This document shows positions 8,574 through 17,572 of a stretch of 64,000 nt of DNA, one piece after another. The position numbers and the translations under genes are program-made. The notes beneath the pieces were generated by a model. The model did no database searches. It was not told where the DNA came from and saw only the letters and a program-made list of their open reading frames with translations. Positions within the stretch are counted from its first letter, which is position 1. Each line of letters begins with the position of its first letter. The stretch comes from Pseudomonas sp. P8_241 (GTDB lineage Bacteria > Pseudomonadota > Gammaproteobacteria > Pseudomonadales > Pseudomonadaceae): assembly GCF_034008315.1 (NCBI RefSeq), contig NZ_CP125377.1:4524501-4588500 (forward strand), in the 5' to 3' direction.

Positions 8574-8884
8574 CCTGCAGGAGCCGGCTTGCTGGCGAAG
8601 GCGCCCTCAAACATTGCGCCAATCTCGCGGCCCCCTTCGCTGGCAAGCCAGCTCCTACGAAGAGCGCGGAATTCCGTGACCGCACGATTTCCTGTAGGAG
8701 CCGGCTTGCCGGCGAAGGCGCCCTCAAACATTGCGCCTATCTCGCGGCCCCCTTCGCTGGCAAGCCAGCTCCTACGAAGAGCGCGGACCTGCGTGGCTAC
8801 ATGATTCCCTGCAGGAGCCGGCTTGCTGGCGAAGGCGCCCTCAAACACCGCGCCAATCTCGAGGGTCCCTTCGCTGGCAAGCCG
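8574..8884. repeat. Tandem array of REP doublets, 117-bp period, about 2.6 units
   Basis: Units begin at 8574, 8691 and 8808, each with CCTGYAGGAGCCGGCTTGC followed by GGCGAAGGCGCCCTCAAACA and then the inverted arm (CTTCGCTGGCAAGCCAGCTC). Each unit is an inverted REP pair (BIME). The array sits inside the divergent promoter region between the operators for the hsaA-like gene and the 7alpha-HSDH-like SDR. The remainder of the 8454-9002 gap shows only the two operators. Confidence 0.9.
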
Positions 8885-8921
8885 GTGCACCTCATCGCAG
8901 CTCCCTGTGTGCGCTGTTTGA

Positions 8922-8939
8922 TAGTCCATTGAGACGATG
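8922..8939 (+). promoter_or_regulatory. Regulon motif copy 5, TAGTCCATTGAGACGATG
   Basis: Rightward copy; it matches the consensus except CG to GA in the centre, with the GTC-N6-GAC dyad intact. GATATT (4 of 6) starts 21 nt downstream. It serves the SDR at 9003 and the hydratase-aldolase genes behind it. Confidence 0.7.
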
Positions 8940-9002
8940 CTGGCGCCAGCCGTTGCGGCGATATTCAATCCATAAACAATCGACCCCACGGAGCAAGGGC
9001 CC

Positions 9003-9776
9003 ATGAGTATTTTGCAGCGTTTCCAAATGCACGGCAGCGTCGCCATCGTCACCGGCAGCGGCCGGGGTATCGGTCGGGCGATTGCCCTGGCGTATGCCGA
9101 AGCCGGCGCCGATGTGGTGTGCTCGGCGCGCTCGATGGACGAGGTAGAGGCCGTGGCCGAAGAGGTTCGCGGCCTGGGCCGGCGCGCCCTGGCCATCGCC
9201 TGTGACGTCAACGACGCCGGGCAACGCCAGGCACTGGTGCGTCAAAGCGTTGAGCAAATGGGCCGGATCACTCATCTGGTGAACAACGTCGGCGGTGGCG
9301 GTCCCAACGATCCGCTGCAGATGACGCCCGAGCAATTCTCCGAGATGCTGACCTTCAACGTCACCACCAGCTACGCGTTCTGCCAGTTGTGCGTGCCGCT
9401 GATGCGCGAAGCCGGTGGTGGCAACATCATCAATATCAGCTCGGTAGCGGCACGCTATGCCCAGCGCCATTTCAGCGCCTACGGCACGGCCAAGGCCGCC
9501 CTCAGCCAACTGACCCGCCTGCTGGCCCAGGATTTCGCACCGCAGATCCGGGTCAACGCCGTCGCCCCCGGCCCCACCCTGACCGAAGCGTTGAACAGCG
9601 TGATGCCCGCCGCCATGCGCGAAGCCATGGAGGCCAACACTCCGCTCAAGTGCCTGGGCAGCCCTGAAGACATCGCCGCTGCCGCGTTGTACCTGGCCAG
9701 CCCCGCTTCGGCCTGGGTAACCGGCAAGATCATCGATGTCGATGGCGGCGCCGACACATCCGTCTGGCCCGGCTGA
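9003..9776 (+). CDS. SDR similar to 7alpha-hydroxysteroid dehydrogenase (HdhA)
   Basis: A 257-residue classical SDR with TGSGRGIG at 17-24, Asn95, a catalytic Ser at 146/147, Tyr160 and Lys164. The segments VNNVGGGGP at 93-101 and, near the C-terminus, APGPTLTEALNSV and SPASAWVTGKI strongly recall E. coli HdhA, which oxidises the 7alpha-hydroxyl of bile acids. It is the first gene of a rightward group with the meta-pathway genes 9850-12639. If the substrate is a bile acid this would be a hydroxyl-oxidising step. A generic 3-ketoacyl reductase is possible, but the GGGGP insertion makes HdhA the better fit. Confidence 0.78.
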   Translation: MSILQRFQMHGSVAIVTGSGRGIGRAIALAYAEAGADVVCSARSMDEVEAVAEEVRGLGRRALAIACDVNDAGQRQALVRQSVEQMGRITHLVNNVGGGGPNDPLQMTPEQFSEMLTFNVTTSYAFCQLCVPLMREAGGGNIINISSVAARYAQRHFSAYGTAKAALSQLTRLLAQDFAPQIRVNAVAPGPTLTEALNSVMPAAMREAMEANTPLKCLGSPEDIAAAALYLASPASAWVTGKIIDVDGGADTSVWPG

Positions 9777-9788
9777 CCGACTCCTTTG

Positions 9789-9826
9789 GGCTCGCCCCCG
9801 ACCACGTTGGGGCGGGCCTTTTTTCT
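9789..9826 (+). terminator. Hairpin with T-run between the SDR and the hydratase gene
   Basis: CGCCCCCGA, a short loop, then TGGGGCGGGCC followed by TTTTTT looks like an intrinsic terminator. It lies inside an otherwise same-strand gene group, so it may attenuate rather than end transcription of 9850-12639. Confidence 0.6.
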
Positions 9827-9849
9827 TCCCCCCATCTGGAGCCCTCGCC

Positions 9850-10641
9850 ATGGACGCCCATTTGATCAACACCCTCGGTGACGAGCTGTTCAACGCCTTG
9901 CGCGGCCGCCAGACGCTGGCGCCCCTGACCCGGCGTTATCCACAGATCACCCTGGAGCAGGCATATCAGATTTCCCTGCGCTTCCTGCAACGCCGCGAAG
10001 CCCTCGGCGAGCACGTGGTTGGCAAGAAAATCGGCGTGACCAGCCGCGCCGTGCAGGAAATGCTCGATGTCCACCAACCGGACTTCGGCTTCCTCACCAA
10101 CGCCATGCAGGTCGAGGATGGCAGCGATGTCAGCCTGGCCCGCTACAACCTGATCCAGCCACGGGCCGAAGGTGAAATCGCCTTTATCCTCGGCGAAGAC
10201 TTGCAAGGCCCGGGCATCAGCGCCGACGACGTAATGGCCGCCAGTCAGTGGGTCATGCCGTGCTTCGAAATCGTCGATTCGCGGATCGACGACTGGCAGA
10301 TCCGCATCCAGGACACCGTGGCCGACAACGCCTCCTGTGGCGTGTTCGCCCTCGGAAGCCAGCGCATCGACCCGCGCTCGCTGGACCTGGCTGCGGTGCA
10401 AATGCAAATGCTCAAAAACGGCCAGCCGGCAGGCTCGGGCCTGGGCTCGGCGGTGCAAGGCCATCCCTGCGCGGCAGTGGCCTGGCTGGCCAACACCCTG
10501 GGTGAATTGGGTATCCCGTTCCGCCGTGGCGAAATCATTCTTTCCGGTGCCCTGGCGCCACTGGTGCCAGTGGTCGCCGGCGACCGCATCAGCCTGTCCA
10601 TGAGCGGGCTGGGCGAAACCAGCCTGCGCTTCGTCCCGTAA
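9850..10641 (+). CDS. hsaE: 2-hydroxypenta-2,4-dienoate hydratase family (HsaE/TesE-like)
   Basis: A 263-residue protein of the 2-keto-4-pentenoate hydratase / fumarylacetoacetate hydrolase superfamily. Typical marks are [31 protein letters not shown], and [13 protein letters not shown] with DTVADNAS (metal and substrate site). It adds water to the dienoate released by the hydrolase to give a 4-hydroxy-2-oxoacid. ATG 9850 is preferred (GGAG 8 nt upstream); a longer frame reaching 9736 overlaps the SDR and the terminator. It is directly followed by the dehydrogenase and aldolase genes, the standard hydratase-dehydrogenase-aldolase cassette. Sequence alone does not separate the steroid (TesE/HsaE) from the MhpD/DmpE type; context favours the steroid type. 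Confidence 0.85.
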   Translation: MDAHLINTLGDELFNALRGRQTLAPLTRRYPQITLEQAYQISLRFLQRREALGEHVVGKKIGVTSRAVQEMLDVHQPDFGFLTNAMQVEDGSDVSLARYNLIQPRAEGEIAFILGEDLQGPGISADDVMAASQWVMPCFEIVDSRIDDWQIRIQDTVADNASCGVFALGSQRIDPRSLDLAAVQMQMLKNGQPAGSGLGSAVQGHPCAAVAWLANTLGELGIPFRRGEIILSGALAPLVPVVAGDRISLSMSGLGETSLRFVP

Positions 10642-10673
10642 ATCGCCCTTCCCTCTTCAGGAGCCAGAACACC

Positions 10674-11600
10674 ATGAGCAAAAAGATCAAATGCGCGCTG
10701 ATCGGGCCGGGCAACATCGGCACCGACCTGCTGTACAAACTGATGCGCAGCGAGGTACTGGAGCCGGTCTGGATGGTCGGTATCGACGCCACCTCCGAAG
10801 GCCTGTCGCGCGCTCGCGAGCTCGGCCTGAAAACCACCGCCGATGGCGTTGACGGTCTGCTGCCGCATGTCCTCGAAGACCAGATCCAGATCGCCTTCGA
10901 CGCCACCTCGGCCTACGTGCACGCGCAGAACTCGCAAAAGCTCAATGCCCTGGGCGTGTTGATGATCGACCTGACCCCGGCAGCCATCGGCCCGTACTGC
11001 GTACCGCCGGTGAACCTCAAGGCGCAACTGGGCCTGGGGGTGATGAACGTCAACATGGTCACCTGCGGCGGCCAGGCCACCATTCCGCTGGTGGCGGCGG
11101 TGTCCAGCGTGCAGCCGGTGGAGTACGCCGAAATCATCGCCACCGCCGCCTCGAAATCCGTCGGCCCCGGCACCCGGAAAAACATCGACGAGTTCACCCG
11201 CACCACCTCCAGCGCAGTGGAAAAGGTCGGCGGTGCAAAGAAAGGCAAGGCGATCATCATCATCAACCCGGCCGAGCCGCCGCTGATCATGCGCGACACC
11301 GTGCATTGCCTGACCGCCAGCGAACCCGACCAGCCAGCGATCACCGCCGCCATCGAAGCGATGATCAAACAAGTGCAGCGCTACGTGCCCGGCTACAAGC
11401 TGGTCAATGGCCCGGTGTTCGACGGCAATCGTGTGTCGATCTTCATGGAAGTCGAAGGCCTGGGTGACTACCTGCCCAAGTACGCCGGCAATCTCGACAT
11501 CATGACCGCCGCCGCGGCGCGCACCGCCGAGATGTTCGCCGAGGAAATCCTCAAGGGCGAGCTTGTGCTCAAAGCCACCGCCCAACCCGCCCACGCATAA
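10674..11600 (+). CDS. hsaG: Acetaldehyde/propionaldehyde dehydrogenase, CoA-acylating (HsaG/TesF/MhpF family)
   Basis: 308 residues, the family's usual length. The NAD-binding motif [10 protein letters not shown] is at 11-20, and the catalytic cysteine is Cys131 in [13 protein letters not shown]. It oxidises the aldehyde produced by the partner aldolase to acyl-CoA, with direct channelling in the known complexes. The Shine-Dalgarno is TCAGGAG before ATG 10674, and the stop is 10 nt before the aldolase ATG. The steroid pathway would give propionyl-CoA, the phenol pathway acetyl-CoA; the sequence does not decide between them. Confidence 0.9.
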   Translation: MSKKIKCALIGPGNIGTDLLYKLMRSEVLEPVWMVGIDATSEGLSRARELGLKTTADGVDGLLPHVLEDQIQIAFDATSAYVHAQNSQKLNALGVLMIDLTPAAIGPYCVPPVNLKAQLGLGVMNVNMVTCGGQATIPLVAAVSSVQPVEYAEIIATAASKSVGPGTRKNIDEFTRTTSSAVEKVGGAKKGKAIIIINPAEPPLIMRDTVHCLTASEPDQPAITAAIEAMIKQVQRYVPGYKLVNGPVFDGNRVSIFMEVEGLGDYLPKYAGNLDIMTAAAARTAEMFAEEILKGELVLKATAQPAHA

Positions 11601-11610
11601 GGAGCCGACC

Positions 11611-12639
11611 ATGGATCTTCGCGGCAAAAGCATCACCGTTCACGACATGTGCCTGCGCGATGGCATGCACCCCAAGCGTCATCAGATCAGCCTGCAACAG
11701 ATGAAAGACATCGCCTGCGGCCTCGATGCGGCGGGCGTGCCGCTGATCGAAGTCACCCACGGCGACGGCTTGGGCGGCAGCTCGGTGAATTATGGTTTTC
11801 CGGCCCACACCGATGAGGAGTATCTGTCGGCGGTAATCCCGCTGATGAAAAAGGCCAAGGTTTCGGCCCTGCTGCTGCCGGGTATCGGCACCGTCGACCA
11901 CCTGAAAATGGCCCACGAACTGGGGGTCAACACCATTCGCGTGGCCACCCACTGCACCGAGGCAGATGTCAGCGAACAGCACATCTCCCATGCCCGCGGC
12001 CTGGGCATGGACACCGTCGGCTTCCTGATGATGGCCCACATGAACAGCCCCGAAGGCCTGGTCAAGCAAGGCCTGCTGATGGAAAGCTACGGCGCCAACT
12101 GCATCTACCTGACCGACTCGGCAGGCTACCTGCTGCCCCACGATGTCAGCGCCCGCGTGGCGGCGATGCGTGCGGCCCTCAAGCCGGAAACCGAGATCGG
12201 CTTCCATGGCCACCACAACCTGTCGATGGGCGTGTCCAACTCCATCGCCGCGATTGCCGCCGGGGCCAACCGGATCGACGCTGCCTGCGCGGGCCTCGGG
12301 GCCGGAGCCGGTAACACGCCGATGGAAGTGCTGGTGGCGGTGTGCGACCGCATGGGCATCGACACCGGTGTCAGCGTGTTTGGCATCCAGGACGTGGCAG
12401 AAGATCTGGTGGTGCCGATCATGGACTTCCCGATCCGCAGCGACCGCGATGCCCTGACCATGGGTTACGCCGGGGTCTACGGTTCGTTCCTGCTGTTCGC
12501 CAAGCGAGCCGAGAAAAAGTACGGCGTGTCGGCACGGGAGATTCTGGTCGAGATGGGCCGTCGCGGCATGGTCGGTGGCCAGGAAGACATGATCGAAGAC
12601 ACCGCCATGACCCTGGCCCGTCAGCGCTTGCAGGCGTAA
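11611..12639 (+). CDS. hsaF: 4-hydroxy-2-oxoacid aldolase (HsaF/TesG/MhpE family)
   Basis: A 342-residue DRE-TIM metallolyase. [15 protein letters not shown] near the N-terminus carries the Arg-Asp catalytic pair, and [13 protein letters not shown] holds the His-X-His metal ligands, followed by [17 protein letters not shown]. It splits the 4-hydroxy-2-oxoacid into pyruvate and an aldehyde that the preceding dehydrogenase consumes. ATG 11611 has AAGGAG 6 nt upstream. It ends the rightward group; a hairpin CCGCCAGGGGCGCTTTGGCGG follows at about 12645, without a clear T-run. Confidence 0.9.
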   Translation: MDLRGKSITVHDMCLRDGMHPKRHQISLQQMKDIACGLDAAGVPLIEVTHGDGLGGSSVNYGFPAHTDEEYLSAVIPLMKKAKVSALLLPGIGTVDHLKMAHELGVNTIRVATHCTEADVSEQHISHARGLGMDTVGFLMMAHMNSPEGLVKQGLLMESYGANCIYLTDSAGYLLPHDVSARVAAMRAALKPETEIGFHGHHNLSMGVSNSIAAIAAGANRIDAACAGLGAGAGNTPMEVLVAVCDRMGIDTGVSVFGIQDVAEDLVVPIMDFPIRSDRDALTMGYAGVYGSFLLFAKRAEKKYGVSAREILVEMGRRGMVGGQEDMIEDTAMTLARQRLQA

Positions 12640-12943
12640 ACACTGCCGCCAGGGGCGCTTTGGCGGGCACTTCGGATTACCGCCCGCCGCTCCCCCAGAT
12701 TCAGTGATGAACGCAGATTTTTGTAATCAACACGCAAACTGTGGGAGCAACGGCCTTCAACCCGCCGTTCGCTCACCCCAACCATCAACTGAGCGCAACG
12801 ATCGACCACGCTGCCTTCGGCACTCCAGGTACCGAAGGCCTGTATTGGCTTGTGAGTCAGGGTTCCGTTCCGACGAAGCAAGCGATCAGGTTCAATCGCA
12901 GCCCCCGCGAAAACTCGCGTCCGGTGATAGAGCCGCAGGGTTT
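12640..12943. other. Non-coding gap between the meta-pathway genes and T6SS module 1
   Basis: I see no gene here. Besides the GC-rich hairpin after the aldolase, it holds GTGGGAGCAACGGCCTTCAA from 12741. A closely similar stretch, GTGGGAGCAATGGCTTCAAG, begins at 20031 on the far side of T6SS module 1. The two are direct repeats over about 32 nt with one gap. Confidence 0.6.
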
Positions 12944-15129
12944 TCAAATAATCGAATCGATGTCCAGCGTGTAGGGAGCACCGATGACATGGCCATAGAT
13001 CGAAGCCAGCAGCTCGTTGTATTTGCCCTCGTCTGGCGCCATGGCCCACTGTTCAATCACCTGATTTTCCGCATGGGCAAGCCAGCGCTGCAGGTTTTGC
13101 GCCAACTGCTCGGGCTGAGTCGAAAGCGACCCGTAGACCTTGGCTTGGCTGACGCGCTCGAACCGCAAGGTATTCAGGCGAGCAAGCGTCACATGCACTT
13201 TGTCGATCTCAATACCGACGGCGTTGATTTCTGCCTCGTGAGTTTCCTGATACTTCAAGGTTTGGTGCGCGAAGTGTCTTCGCCTTGAACGCAACTGATC
13301 GGTAATGTTCCTGAGCGCCGCCTCTATCCATCCAAACTCCTGGTCGGTGACCAGGGATCGGTTTTTCCCTTGAGCCTCCTGTGAACGCTTGAATGCCGCC
13401 CAGCAAGCCGGAATGTAGCTGCCGACCATCGAGTGGCTGCCGGCACTGAACAGTTGAGCCAGCAAAAATGGTCGATGCGGCAGCCCGTTTTCCTGTTCGA
13501 TGGCCACCGAGCAGGCGGCATGCTGGGTGATGGTGTCGCAGCCCGGCTCCCACAGGATCATGGACACTTCCTTGCGACTGAACTGCACCGGCATTGCATG
13601 ACGCAGGGTGCCGTGATGTTCGTAAGGCTCACCCCTCCAGTTGGTGATGCCTGCTACAAAGACCGAGAGGCCAACCGGCACGTTGACAAAGGTCAGCACT
13701 GCCCCGGCCCAGTAGACCCCTGCCCTGGTGTTCATCCACGTGCCGGGCACGCTCGGCACCGGGTCGTTATGGGCGACCATGCGGTAGTGCACGAGCGGCT
13801 TCGCACCTTCTGCGAATTTGGCGTCGCCGGCGCGGGGGGCGCCGTAGGTGTAGAGCTGGATGTTGTAGCCTTCAGGTCTGCGGCGCAGCATTTCCGAGAG
13901 CAACAATGCCACGGCTCCGCCGAGGCTATGGCCGCAGATCAGCAGTTTTTGACCCGCATAAAACCTGTCGAGGTACTCCAAGACAAAGTCGTAAGCTTTC
14001 TGCGCAGCCTGATAAAAACCACGGTGCACCTTGCTGTCGGTATCTTCAAACGGCACCTGAAGGGCATCGGCGTCGCGCAGGCCATCGGCGATGATTTCAA
14101 AGGTGCCGCGCACTGCGATCAGGATCAGTTCATCGTGGTGGGTGATGAAGGCTTGGGTATCGGTGGTATCCGCCCCAAGGTCCCGGTCGTCGAAGAAGTG
14201 AATTTTGGCAGGGGTTTCCTGATCGTCTTTCAGTTCAGGATTGTTTGCGGGATACAGGCCAGGGTCGAACGGCACGATTTCCAGGCGCCTGGAGTACGGT
14301 ACATCTTCATACAACGGGTAGTAGGCCGTTGTTTGCGCCGAATCGACTTTCCCCAGCTCATCAAACTTGGCCAGTGCGTCCCCGAACCAGTTGCCCACGC
14401 TGGGTTGCAGGGGAAAGCTGACAGTCGCGGTTTCGACGGGATGTGTATCGGGTTTTTGACCAAAGGGGCAATAGCTCAAGGTGGCCATCAGCGCCAGTTG
14501 ATAGAGGTTGAGCGAACAGTACTCGGCGTCGGTGGACAGCATGGGGCGCAAGGCCCGCAGCGGGCGCACTTCCAGCACGGTGTGCTTCAGTGGCAGAAGA
14601 GCAACGCCGTACAAACCGTGCTTGCCCATGATCTTCGCCGACCCCGACTCCATCGGGTAGTGGCTGTAAACCTGAGGCGGCAAATGGGCGGCGTGCTTGA
14701 CCAGATGGCGCACTTCCACCTGAAAAATGCATCCGCACAGGCTTGCGCGGGGTTTTCCCGGGTACGGGTGGCGTTGTGGTTCAGGTAACGGGTTTGCTCG
14801 GCGCGTACCTGGAGTTCCGTGATTTTTAGGGGGTAATGGGGTCTTGTTTGTAAATCCTTATATAGCTGTTCTGACCCTTCGTACGTTTGATCAAGTAATA
14901 GCTCAACAGGACCTGCGAAGTGATCAGTGATCTTACCGGTGCCCGTGGCATCCAGATGGCCCTCATAGGTTTTCCCTTCCGAATCGGTTACGCCGTAGAC
15001 CAACCCGGCATAGGGTTCGCCAGAGCCGAACTCGTCGACCAGCTGAAAGCTGCTCCATCGCCCCTGGGCGGGACATGCCAATACGCGGCTACTCAGCGGT
15101 GAGTCCAGCTCTTTTTCCAATGATTTCAT
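12944..15129 (-). pseudogene. T6SS class-3 lipase effector, frameshifted
   Basis: Two overlapping frames join into one roughly 725-residue protein if a one-base shift is allowed at the A5 run 14723-14727 (T5 on the coding strand). The N-terminal frame (from ATG 15129, strong AAGGAGG) has an effector-type leader (VDEFGSGEPYAGLVYGV, TYEGHLDATGTGKI). After ENPAQACADAFF the reading continues in the next frame as QVEVRHLVKHAAHLPPQ. The second frame holds a Lipase_3 domain with the nucleophile elbow ICGHSLGGAVALLL and TYGAPRAGD. The expected role is phospholipid or glyceride hydrolysis in rival cells, delivered by the adjacent VgrG. As written it is broken: mutation, phase variation or sequencing error cannot be separated here. 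It overlaps no other gene and closes the module 1 operon. Confidence 0.82.
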
Positions 15130-15141
15130 TTCAAAACCTCC

Positions 15142-15936
15142 TTATTCGGTACAGCCGGGGTAGATGGTGCATTGCCGCCCGTCAGGCATCTGGAAACCGC
15201 TGAAGTCTTTGTAATTGCCAAAGCAAAACGCATATTGGTCTTCAAAGTTGTCGCCCATGCAGCGCTTCCAGCCATTGGGTACCTTGACCCACGTATTCCC
15301 GATGGCGGGTCTTTCTTCGTTCGCCAACTTGATGTGCATCTTCACGGTCTTACCCGGTAGTTGGTCGAGGCTGTACATGGCAAAGGGCTGATAACCTCCT
15401 CGCTCACCCTGCGCATCGAGGGTTTTGCAGTTGAGGAGTTTTACGATGCGGCGTTTTGGGCCCACGGTGCGGAACAGCCTTTGGCATTCACCGTAGAAAG
15501 AACTCTCGCCCGTTTCGTCAAAGTCACTTTTGTACTGATCCTCCACCTTGTCGCGAACGAACACGCTGGCGATGTCCGAGCCAAAATCTCCTCGGGCTTT
15601 ACCGTAAGTCCCATAGATTTTCAGCTCGATGCGTCTGAGCACCAGCGGGCAGCCACTGACCGTTCTGCGCAAGGCGATTTCAGCGGTTGGCTGGTAGTTT
15701 TCACGCCAGTTCATGTTGTAGCCGACTGCGGTATTGCGCCCGCCGGGCACGGTGCAGGTTTCGCCTTGGGCGGGCACATATTTGGCAATGGCCTGATAGG
15801 CAAAGTCGGGCGGCAAGTCGGCGGTGAAGGTAAAGGTGTTCGGCGAACTGCTGGCGCAGCCTGCGGTCAACGCCAGACAGCTGTTCAAAACCAGTTTGTT
15901 AAACAGTGACTTCACCGGCGGGTACAAGATTGTCAT
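15142..15936 (-). CDS. Candidate immunity lipoprotein, copy 1 (intact)
   Basis: 264 residues. The N-terminus has a lipoprotein signal with lipobox LTAGC, so the mature protein would be membrane-anchored and face the periplasm. The family is not one I can name. Eight or more cysteines in the mature part suggest disulphides. It sits directly upstream of the lipase effector gene, whose Shine-Dalgarno overlaps its stop, as expected for an immunity gene of a periplasm-acting lipase; this function is inferred. A second copy lies immediately upstream (offset 807 bp). The two are near identical from about 15308 to 15780 (16115 to 16587), but differ over about 60 bp near the 3' end, at the C-terminus. 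Confidence 0.75.
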   Translation of the reverse strand: MTILYPPVKSLFNKLVLNSCLALTAGCASSSPNTFTFTADLPPDFAYQAIAKYVPAQGETCTVPGGRNTAVGYNMNWRENYQPTAEIALRRTVSGCPLVLRRIELKIYGTYGKARGDFGSDIASVFVRDKVEDQYKSDFDETGESSFYGECQRLFRTVGPKRRIVKLLNCKTLDAQGERGGYQPFAMYSLDQLPGKTVKMHIKLANEERPAIGNTWVKVPNGWKRCMGDNFEDQYAFCFGNYKDFSGFQMPDGRQCTIYPGCTE

Positions 15937-15948
15937 GGGGGGATGTCC

Positions 15949-16721
15949 TTATTCGGTACAGCCGGGGTAGATGGTGCATTGCCGCCCGTCAGGCATCTGG
16001 AAACCGCTGAAGTCTTTGTAATTGCCATTGCAGTACCCACGCTGATCTTCATAGCCCTTGCCCATACAGCGCTTCCAGCCGTTTGGAACTTTGACCCACG
16101 TGTCACCCCAGCCGGGTCTTTCTTCGTTCGCCAACTTGATGTGCATCTTCACGGTCTTACCCGGTAGTTGGTCGAGGCTGTACATGGCAAAGGGCTGATA
16201 ACCTCCTCGCTCACCCTGCGCATCGAGGGTTTTGCAGTTGAGGAGTTTTACGATGCGGCGTTTTGGGCCCACGGTGCGGAACAGCCTTTGGCATTCACCG
16301 TAGAAAGAACTCTCGCCCGTTTCGTCAAAGTCACTTTTGTACTGATCCTCCACCTTGTCGCGAACGAACACGCTGGCGATGTCCGAGCCAAAATCTCCTC
16401 GGGCTTTACCGTAAGTCCCATAGATTTTCAGCTCGATGCGTCTGAGCACCAGCGGGCAGCCACTGACCGTTCTGCGCAAGGCGATTTCAGCGGTTGGCTG
16501 GTAGTTTTCACGCCAGTTCATGTTGTAGCCGACTGCGGTATTGCGCCCGCCGGGCACGGTGCAGGTTTCGCCTTGGGCGGGCACATACCGGCAATGGCCT
16601 GATAGGCAAAGTCGGGCGGCAAGTCGGCGGTGAAGGTAAAGGTGTTCGGCGGACTGCTGGCGCAGCCTGCGGTCAACGCCAGACAGCTGCTCAGAACGGC
16701 TGTGCGGATCAGGCGTTTCAA
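15949..16721 (-). pseudogene. Candidate immunity lipoprotein, copy 2 (frameshifted duplicate)
   Basis: Tandem duplicate of the preceding lipoprotein gene. It begins with TTG 16721, overlapping the DUF4123 stop, and reads MKRLIRTAVLSSCLALTAGC, a complete lipoprotein signal. Near 16585-16590 one base is missing relative to copy 1 (GCCGGTATGTG against GCCAAATATGTG on the coding strand), so the reading frame breaks after FAYQAIA and resumes at YVPAQGETC in another frame. The C-terminal block differs from copy 1 (PGWGDTWVK ... KGYEDQRGYCNG). It may be a decayed variant immunity gene or a sequencing error. Confidence 0.75.
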
Positions 16722-17572
16722 AGGGCGCCTTCCCCTTGCCAGAAGGCTGTTGTTTGATACACCCGTTCAAAGTGTTCGCTCGGACTCTCGCCGGGGCGAA
16801 CCTGCCAATGCGACGCCAGCGTGTAAGCGGATGCTTGCAGGCTCTGGATCAGCAGAAATTCCAATTGATCCGGTGCGTACCATCCCCACGCCTGCGCCTG
16901 AGCAAGCCTGCTACGCAGCCAGTTGTCAGGATCATGTTGTTCGGCAAGTTTGGCGTAAGCCTCGACATGCTCCGCCAGCAGGTAGCGATGAGCATTGGTC
17001 AGGCGAATGTCATCAGCCTGTTGGCTGGGAGCAGGCACTTGATGCCACAGCGGCTGCTCTGGCACTGGGTAGGTGCCGGGGGCGGGATTGTCCGTACTTT
17101 CCCAACGTTTGCCCTGCCAGTAACACACGCTGATCGCGGGCCCGAGGTAGGCCGGGCAGGCTTCAACAGACAGATGCGCAAGGGCACGGCCCAGCACCCG
17201 ATTATCGTGGAAACGGTACAGCGCCAGATTCGGCCGTACGCCAACGATCAGCCGCTCCTGCCAGTGTTTGACCAGAGTGGGCAGATCGCCCCTTTGCAGG
17301 CTGGCGAACCAGCCCCAGTTCCGCTGCGGGTGATTGAGCAATTCGTCGATACGGCTATCGCCGACGTGATCGAAGGCGAAGACAAACGGCCCGGCGTCCG
17401 CCAGGTCAGCCAACCGGGTTGCGCCATATACGCTCGAGTACTGGTCGAACCGGCAGGTCTTCAACAGGGATTGGCGCATGTCGCGCTCGTTCTCCGAGTC
17501 CAGAACGATGCACAGGATATGGCCTTGACGTTGTTGGCGGATCATCCATTGACGGGGTAACGAGTCGGTCAT
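16718..17572 (-). CDS. DUF4123 T6SS effector adaptor/chaperone (Tap/TEC-like), module 1
   Basis: 284 residues. The DUF4123 pattern is visible in GPFVFAFD near residue 60 and ERLIVGVRPNLALYRFHDNRVL in the centre. Adaptors of this family load an effector onto the VgrG tip. The ATG at 17572 overlaps the vgrG stop (ATGA), so translation is coupled, and its own stop overlaps the TTG start of the lipoprotein copy 2. An upstream extension to 17596 has no support. The gene order VgrG, DUF4123, immunity, effector indicates that its cargo is the lipase. Confidence 0.87.
   Translation of the reverse strand: MTDSLPRQWMIRQQRQGHILCIVLDSENERDMRQSLLKTCRFDQYSSVYGATRLADLADAGPFVFAFDHVGDSRIDELLNHPQRNWGWFASLQRGDLPTLVKHWQERLIVGVRPNLALYRFHDNRVLGRALAHLSVEACPAYLGPAISVCYWQGKRWESTDNPAPGTYPVPEQPLWHQVPAPSQQADDIRLTNAHRYLLAEHVEAYAKLAEQHDPDNWLRSRLAQAQAWGWYAPDQLEFLLIQSLQASAYTLASHWQVRPGESPSEHFERVYQTTAFWQGEGAL

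Noticed and set aside
8574..8884. Possible CRISPR array (regularly spaced repeats)
   Set aside because: The whole 117-bp unit repeats with no unique spacers, and each unit is an inverted REP pair; no cas genes nearby.
9789..9826. End of an operon at the hairpin after the SDR
   Set aside because: The hydratase, dehydrogenase and aldolase genes follow on the same strand with no operator copy or evident promoter, so attenuation is more likely than a full stop.
12621..13049. Minus-strand open frame of 142 codons
   Set aside because: It overlaps the end of the aldolase gene and of the lipase gene, with no ribosome site and no family likeness.
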